From DASPRG01 sp963796125 (GTDB lineage: Bacteria > Nitrospirota > Thermodesulfovibrionia > Thermodesulfovibrionales > SM23-35): 22,611 bases of DNA. The stretch spans positions 1 through 22,611 of the forward strand of contig CAWCKM010000055.1 of NCBI GenBank assembly GCA_963796125.1, given 5' to 3'. The notes below the pieces were generated by a model that saw nothing but the letters and a program-made list of their open reading frames with translations, was not told the origin of the DNA and did no database searches. Numbering within the stretch: the stretch's first letter is position 1; the number at the start of each line of letters is the position of its first letter. Of this stretch, positions 17,853 through 22,611 are shown piece after piece. Both the position numbers and the translations under genes were made by a program.

Positions 17853-19701
17853 TTACATCTCAACCCGTGTAATAACACCGTGCAGTTTATGTGGAAGGGA
17901 GTTTGTAAAACTGCACAAAGGCAGGACTAACCTCTTAATGATTGAAAATATTTTCCAGATGGGATTTCTTGTGATGATATCCTCAAGCCCATAGAATATA
18001 GACCTTTTCATCCATTCCTGCTTCTCTCAATAGTTCCTCAACATCTATAACTTCCATGTATCCCTGATATATCTCGAATGTTCTCAAACCAGGTGCGAGA
18101 TCGTCCATAAACTGCCCCTTAACGCCGAATGGCTCATCGCTTCTAACAAAGGAGATAAGGATGTTGTCCTCATAGAGGATATTGTTGTTGAACATTGTCC
18201 GGACAATATAGGGTGGAATCTTTTCCTTTTCCCTTTAAAAAGAAAAGGGCAGTTCCTTTGATCTTGCTTACGCTCTTGTATAAGATCTGTACTTTCTCAA
18301 GAAAGAGTCTAATCCATTGGCTTAAGGACCTGTAGAGTTTCTTCTGTCCGGAAGTGTAGATCAGTATGGATTGTACTTAAGGGAATAGAGCGCTATTATG
18401 ATTGACCAGTAGCCGCCGTGAGGAATCTTTATAGTATTGGATAGAAGGAAAACAATATCAACAAGGGTTACTAAAAAGATACGAGAGCTAAAGTTATTTT
18501 ACCTCTTAGATAAAAGATCCAGGTCATCATAAATACCGGTGAAAGTCATGGTGCCTGTAACAGCAAAACCATAGGCAGCAGCAAGGCGCTGGGATTCCCT
18601 GAACTCAAACATGACAAATAAAACACAAACAAGCAAAAACCAGTTAACAAAACCGATGTATATCTGCGATCTGAGTTCTGCTGATGTATAGTCAACCTTC
18701 AAAATCGGTACTACACGTGTTGTTATCCCTTGGTAGAATATGGAGAATGTTCCACTGATCATGGACTGGGAAGCGATGACTGTGGCAGAAGACACTGATG
18801 AGAAGGAAGGGGAATAGAGAAGTTGTGCCTGACTAAAAATCATTTCAAAGAGAACATTCTTTGTTTCTGGATGCTGGATTATAAAAGCACCTTGACCAAA
18901 GTAATTGAGTAAAAGGGCGGTAACACAAAATACCATGCATTGGTATAGGTTTTCGGCCGAGGTGTCCCATATCGGCGTATAATGCTTCTCCACCAGTTGC
19001 ACAGAGAATGACCTCTGAGAGTACAAAAAAACCAGCTATCCCGTGCTCCAGCAGAAATCGAAAAGCATAATAAGGGTTAACAGCTTTGAGTACTGAAGGT
19101 ACTTGCAATATCGATACAATACCGGAAACAGCCAATGCTAAAAACCATAGAAGCATTATAGGTCCGAACGCTCCTGCAACTTTTTCTGTACCCCTTCTCT
19201 GGAAGAAAAACAAAATGATTGCAATAATACTTGCAATGAGGATGAGGACTTCCTGACGGGTGTTTTCAAATCCGGGTATCAGGAGTGTGCCTTCAACTGC
19301 ACTGAGCATACTTATTGCAGGAGTGATTACACCATCACCAAGAAAGAGGGATACTCCGATGAAGGATAGAATCGTGACAAAAGCTATCTTTCTGCGTGAT
19401 CTTAACAAGAGAGGGAAAGCAGTTCTTTGAGAACAATGGTGCCACCTTCACCCTTCTCTCCAAGACTCATGGCAAGCCATGCATACTCTATGTGCACAAG
19501 TATTACCAGACTCCAGAAAATGAGAGAAAGAACGCCAATTATATTGTCGACTGTTGGTTTCATAAGGAGAATTACGGTAAGGTATATATGGGGCTTGTCC
19601 CTATATTCCAAGACAAGGCCAAAAGATTTGACAATGCCCTTAGAAGATTTCAGAAATTCCTTTGTAAAAAAAGACTCTTTACTTGTTACAGGGTTGTTCA
19701 T
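17853..19701 (-). CDS. kup: Kup low-affinity potassium transporter (many frameshifts)
   Basis: About 616 residues after repair, normal for KUP/HAK/KT permeases, which import potassium by proton symport. In order: GIVKSFGLV with a double break where GDIGTSPIYTL is expected; IIGVLSLIFWSLVILVHIEY; EKGEGGTIVLKELL; FIGVSLFLGDGVITPAISML; SAVEGTLLIPGF; ATGGEALYADMGHLGRKPI; LLNYFGQGAFIIQHPE; SQSMISGTFSIFYQGI; SAELRSQIYIGFVNWFLLV; VTGTMTFTGI; IPHGGYWSIIIALF; then the cytosolic tail with FYGLEDIITRNPIWKIF and KLHGVITRVEM, stop at 17853-17855. Breaks are seen near 19610, 19575, 19405, 18950, 18805, 18510, several in 18195-18490, 18005 and 17900. Fragmentary open frames alone would hide this gene. No Shine-Dalgarno precedes the ATG at 19699-19701. 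Confidence 0.92.
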
Positions 19702-19710
19702 TGGAATCGA

Positions 19711-19739
19711 AGTTTAATGATTTGGGTAAATATTTTCAA
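19711..19739 (-). promoter_or_regulatory. Candidate sigma-70 promoter of kup
   Basis: On the minus strand TTGAAA (19734-19739), 17 bases, TAAACT (19711-19716). The predicted start of transcription is within a few bases of the kup ATG (19701), which would leave almost no leader. The stretch 19740-19843 between this and the upstream gene shows nothing else. Confidence 0.4.
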
Positions 19740-19843
19740 GCAATAACATAACCCTATACCCTTTTTGCAACAAATCGAGAGGTCTATTTCAGGAAAGGAT
19801 TACTGCAAATGTTCTGAAAATGCACGGAATGTCTTGTTGCGAC

Positions 19844-20785
19844 TTAGTTCTTGGAGTGCAGACCTTCGAGGGCTTTTATAATGTCTTTCTCACCAGTAAA
19901 GCTCTTCTTTCCTCCATTCGATATGACGCAGGTGGGGGTTGCGCTGATTTTGTCTTCCTGGAAATAACCGTTGAAAAACTTGAATGTTGTTCTGGCATCA
20001 AAAGGTTTAAATCCTATGTTTCTTTTTTCAGATACTCTTCTAACTTTCCTTTTTCTGTTACCTTTTTCTTTGCAGCCTCAAATAAGACTGCTCTTGCACG
20101 AAGAGCATATTCGAAGTCCTCTTCTTATTGAGGATATATAGGAAATATGTGGCATAGAGGGGGTGACTGTTTGTGGATTGGTGTATCAATAAAGGTAATG
20201 GACACCGAACCCTTTTTCACTAAAGCAGTGATCGTCTTTTCCAGTTTCGGTTCAAGGGAACTGCAGGGTCCACAAAAATAGTCGGCAATAAAGTTCTATC
20301 CTGTGTCTTACCAGTACCAAAAGACGGAATAAGAATTTCCTCTGGAGAGAGGAATAACTGCACCCTGGAAGAAGATGGGAAAAAGGATAAAGCCAAGAAT
20401 CAGAGAGGCTGTAATGAAGATCTTCTTGTCTTCGTCAAAGTTCAATAAAAAAAGGATAACAATGACGGTCCCAAAAGCAATACAAGAAGGACAATATGTA
20501 CTATTCTTTATCTGGAAAGCGACAAGTTGTATTTCTGCTCCCATACCGACAGATAGGAGAAAAAGGTTGAGGAAACTTTTCCTCAGGAGACTCAAAAGTA
20601 ATAAGAGGCCCAATAACAAATTCCAAAATATTTCAGGTCTACTGAGAAAATGCTGCCTGTCAGGAATGAACATGATCCTTCGCACAAGCCAGAGAGTAAG
20701 CAATCTGCTATGCGACGAGAAGAAAGAACAAGATTCACCCAGTGCTTTGAAGTAACAATCTTTTTAAAGTAGCTTCAAGCTGCAT
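19844..20785 (-). CDS. VKOR-family membrane protein fused to a thioredoxin/DsbA-like domain (many frameshifts)
   Basis: Bacterial VKOR homologues reoxidise disulfide-forming thioredoxins with quinone. The reconstruction gives about 313 residues. N-terminal half: a first cysteine region SGLCEGSCSFLTGSIFSVDL followed by KYFG, then hydrophobic helices and the CxxC helix NSTYCPSCIAFGTVIVILF with IFITASLILGFILFPIFF. C-terminal half: a thioredoxin-type active site YFCGPCSSLEPKLEKTITAL, then VKKGSVSITFIDTPIHK, ALRARAVLFEAAKKKVTEKG and the cis-Pro-like end SATPTCVISNGGKKSFTGEK, DIIKALEGLHSKN. Frames change repeatedly (near 20725, 20640-20680, 20330-20310, 20270, 20140, 20020), so only the overall order is secure. 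The ATG at 20783-20785 overlaps the prenyltransferase end by 11 bases. Quinone synthesis and quinone use are thus side by side. Confidence 0.75.
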
Positions 20786-21661
20786 GAATTATTATATCAA
20801 GTTCCATGCTCAAGATGTAGTCCAGAAATGTAACAGAAAGACGGTGATGCTTATATATCCATTCATATTGAAAAATGCTATATCGAGTCTGCTCAAGGTC
20901 ATCCTCCCTGACGAGGGAATGCTCATAAATAAACATGCCTGCGACAATCAACATCCCAAGCCAGTAAAAAATACCGAGTTTGAATAAGAGACCTGAGAAA
21001 AGGAGCAAAAGCAATGTTACAAGATGAAAAATTCTTGCCATGAACAAAGCCTTTTTTATACCGAACCGCTTTGGTATGGAATAAATACCGTAGGATTTGT
21101 CAAACTCAATATCCTAAGAGCATAAAGTGTGTCAATGCAGTTAGAATATAAACAGCAGCAGTGATCGGTAATATCTCTGCATCGAATGTGCCTCTGATGC
21201 CATCGGATGCTCCAAGGGGTGCTGCAGAGAGCGCCAGTCCCAAACAAAATGGGTAGCCCAAAGGCCAATCTTTTGTGCAGATGAATACAGGAAAAGCACG
21301 GCTACAGCAACTGGTGAAAGCTTCAGGCACAGAGGATTCAACATATAAGCAGCTAAGAGAAGAACTGCAAGGATACTGTGGTAAATAAGACTGCTTCAGA
21401 TACCATCATGACCCCTCTCGGGGTTCTCTGTTCCTTGTTCTTGGATTTGCCTGATCAATCTTTCTGTCGATGATCCTGTTCAGGCCCATGGCTCCTGACC
21501 TTGCCCACCATTGCGAGTGTTATCCAGAATATCTTTCCAGGAGGAGGTATTCCTCCTGCAGCCATGATTGCACCGGTGAAAGCAAAAGGAAGGGCAAAGA
21601 CAGAATGAGGGAATTTGATCATCTGCAGGTAGAGAAGTATCTTTCCGGCAATGGAGCCCAT
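20775..21661 (-). CDS. UbiA-family quinone polyprenyltransferase (several frameshifts)
   Basis: Membrane enzyme joining a polyprenyl chain to an aromatic quinone precursor, here 4-hydroxybenzoate or the naphthoate of a menaquinone route (MqnP-like). Seen: MIKFPHSVFALPFAFTGAIM; first Asp-rich motif AMGLNRIIDRKIDQANPRTR followed by NRE..PRGVM; CLKLSPVAVAVLFLYS; FVLGLALSAAPLGA in mixed frames; GTFDAEILPITAAVYILTAL; second Asp-rich motif DIEFDKSYGIYSIPKRFG; and the hydrophobic C-terminal helices LVTLLLLLFSGLLFKLGIFY. Breaks lie near 21490, 21430, 21400, 21260-21300 and 21050-21130. About 295 residues reconstructed, the usual size. NRIID..ID with NPRT is typical of the ubiA_other/MqnP-like group, but assignment between UbiA, MenA-like and MqnP is not possible by eye. 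Confidence 0.85.
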
Positions 21662-21692
21662 CAGATGAACAATCGCTCTCTTTGTAGTTTCA

Positions 21693-21863
21693 TAAATATT
21701 ACACCCTGTGGTCTCTACCGTATCCTTATGCTCCTGTCATTCTGGCTTGTCCAGAATCTTCTTGCGATCCGAACAAAGTCGGAAGGATTCCCTACAAGCC
21801 GGGAATGACACTGAAAACAAATATTCAGTTTCTGACGCCCTGCGGTCTCTGCTACAGGGTCTT
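21693..21863. repeat. Triple-hairpin dispersed repeat, copy B
   Basis: About 171 bp, same order and length as 14157-14327, roughly 90 percent identical by eye. The central palindrome occupies 21735-21810, 76 bases as in copy A. The outer hairpins have decayed: the first (21704-21722) has lost pairing, and the third (21838-21859) keeps only its CCCTG/CAGGG ends. It fills the gap between the HAD gene and the prenyltransferase, and the HAD stop codon (21852-21854) lies inside its third hairpin. Confidence 0.88.
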
Positions 21864-22508
21864 CATCAACTCACGAAACGAAGATAGTCCTGGAGTTCTG
21901 AAAGATGGCAATGGCTTCATCTTTGAATTTGAGATTGCCTTGTAAATGAGATATTTAATGCCGAACCTTTGTGCTGTTTTTGATACTTCCAGAATATCAT
22001 CGACAAGAATTGTTTTTTCTTATTAAAGTGAAGATTCTGCTGTGCCTTTTTCCAGAATTCAATTTTCTCTTTTGGAAACCCGATTTCAAATATGTTATCG
22101 CACCTGTGAGGTACTTGCCGAGGTCTGTCTTCTTCAGCTTGATGTCGAGCACCTTGTAGTGTGCGTTCGTGACGCTAGACGTCTATCTTCCGGGTTTTCA
22201 GCATCTTCAGAAAATTCTCTACGTGGCATGGACTTGATCAGATGCCGTATCTGCTCTTTTAGGGCCGGGATGTCGAGTCCGAGCTTCTGTGACCAGAAAT
22301 CAATGTCAGTCCAGTTCAGAGTCCCTTCGTGGGCCTTGTACTTTTCGAGGAGTTCTTCTTTTGCCTTCCCGAAGGTGATGTTGTTTTTTTCTGCGTATTT
22401 TTCCGGGACCAGATGTTCCCAGAAATAATCATCGAAATACTTGTCGAGGAGCGTGCCGTCCATGTCGAGCAGGACACAGGTGATATCTTTGAAAGGGATA
22501 GAAAGCAT
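21852..22508 (-). CDS. HAD-superfamily phosphatase, YrfG-like (several frameshifts)
   Basis: About 219 residues, matching the size of the GMP/IMP nucleotidase YrfG group. Seen: catalytic motif I CVLLDMDGTLLDKYFDDYFW; HLVPEKYAEKNNITFGKAKE; GTLNWTDIDFWSQKLGLDIP; LKEQIRHLIKSMP; motif II VTNAHYKVLDIKLKKTDLGK (after breaks near 22235-22180); KSGF and K-E in motif III; motif IV ILVDDILEVSKTAQRFGIKY; end SSFRELMKTL. Further breaks lie near 22075 and 22010. It starts 11 bases after the hisB stop, so the two are probably one transcript. The pair TNAH and FDDYFW is typical of YrfG; the nucleotidase activity is inferred from family only. The stop codon is supplied by repeat copy B. Confidence 0.85.
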
Positions 22509-22519
22509 ATAAGAAACTT

Positions 22520-22611
22520 TTACAGTTGGCCTTTTGTAGTCGGGATACCTTTAATCCTTGGGTCGATGTATACAGCATTTTTCAGTGCTCTTCCCAGAGC
22601 CTTGAAAATTG
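22520..22611 (-). CDS. hisB: Imidazoleglycerol-phosphate dehydratase, C-terminal end (partial)
   Basis: Only the last 29 or so residues are in the window: FKALGRALKNAVYIDPRIKG then IPTTKGQL and stop. This is the conserved HisB C terminus (FKA.aRAL..Av..DPR..GiPSTKG.L). HisB catalyses the sixth step of histidine synthesis. The gene enters from the right edge and precedes the HAD phosphatase on the same strand. Confidence 0.9.
   Translation of the reverse strand, partial: IFKALGRALKNAVYIDPRIKGIPTTKGQL

Noticed and set aside
17856..17994. C-terminal extension of the P-type ATPase frame to 17994
   Set aside because: This stretch is the reverse complement of the Kup C terminus (FYGLEDI ... KLHGVITRVEM), so the ATPase more likely ends at 17843 after another slip.

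Overview
The window looks like chromosomal DNA of a Gram-negative-type anaerobic or facultative bacterium. The gene set (Kdp, LutB-like LUD protein, a UbiA-family quinone prenyltransferase, a VKOR-thioredoxin protein and a short XseA-like protein) together with the dispersed palindromic repeats would suit the Nitrospirota or a Deltaproteobacteria-like lineage. That placement is inference from gene content; there is no rRNA gene to confirm it.

Layout. (1) 1-3.1 kb: N-terminal part of xseA (minus strand, cut by the window edge), a divergent ftsH, a REP-like palindrome, and a small two-helix membrane protein. (2) 3.5-5.3 kb, minus strand: a RelE/ParE-type toxin-antitoxin pair and a LutB-like LUD/4Fe-4S protein. 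(3) 5.4-14.0 kb, minus strand: a complete potassium-transport operon read as [27-aa membrane peptide]-kdpF-kdpA-kdpB-kdpC-[small secreted protein]-kdpD-kdpE. (4) 14.36-17.84 kb, plus strand: a tandem-Usp stress protein overlapping a P-type ATPase whose transmembrane motifs resemble the Na+/K+-ATPase (P2C) class. (5) 17.85-22.6 kb, minus strand: hisB (3' end), a YrfG-like HAD phosphatase, a UbiA-family prenyltransferase, a VKOR-thioredoxin protein and a Kup potassium transporter.

Biology. Three different potassium or monovalent-cation systems lie within about 14 kb: the high-affinity KdpFABC pump with its KdpDE sensor, a Na+/K+-ATPase-like pump linked to a Usp protein, and the Kup permease. 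The region reads as a cation-homeostasis cluster. Two small genes in the kdp operon are not part of the textbook set. The better case is the secreted protein encoded between kdpC and kdpD, because its start overlaps the kdpC stop by four bases. A repeat of about 170 bp made of three hairpins occurs twice (14157-14327 and 21693-21863). One copy lies in the kdp/usp divergent region, the other between the HAD and ubiA genes.

Quality warning. Almost every long gene is broken by frameshifts, yet conserved protein sequence resumes at once in another frame. I see dozens of such sites, densest to the right of about 17.5 kb. Most are probably sequencing or assembly errors rather than pseudogenes, so coordinates below span the reconstructed gene and mark the breaks. 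No tRNA, rRNA, CRISPR array or intact insertion sequence was seen.
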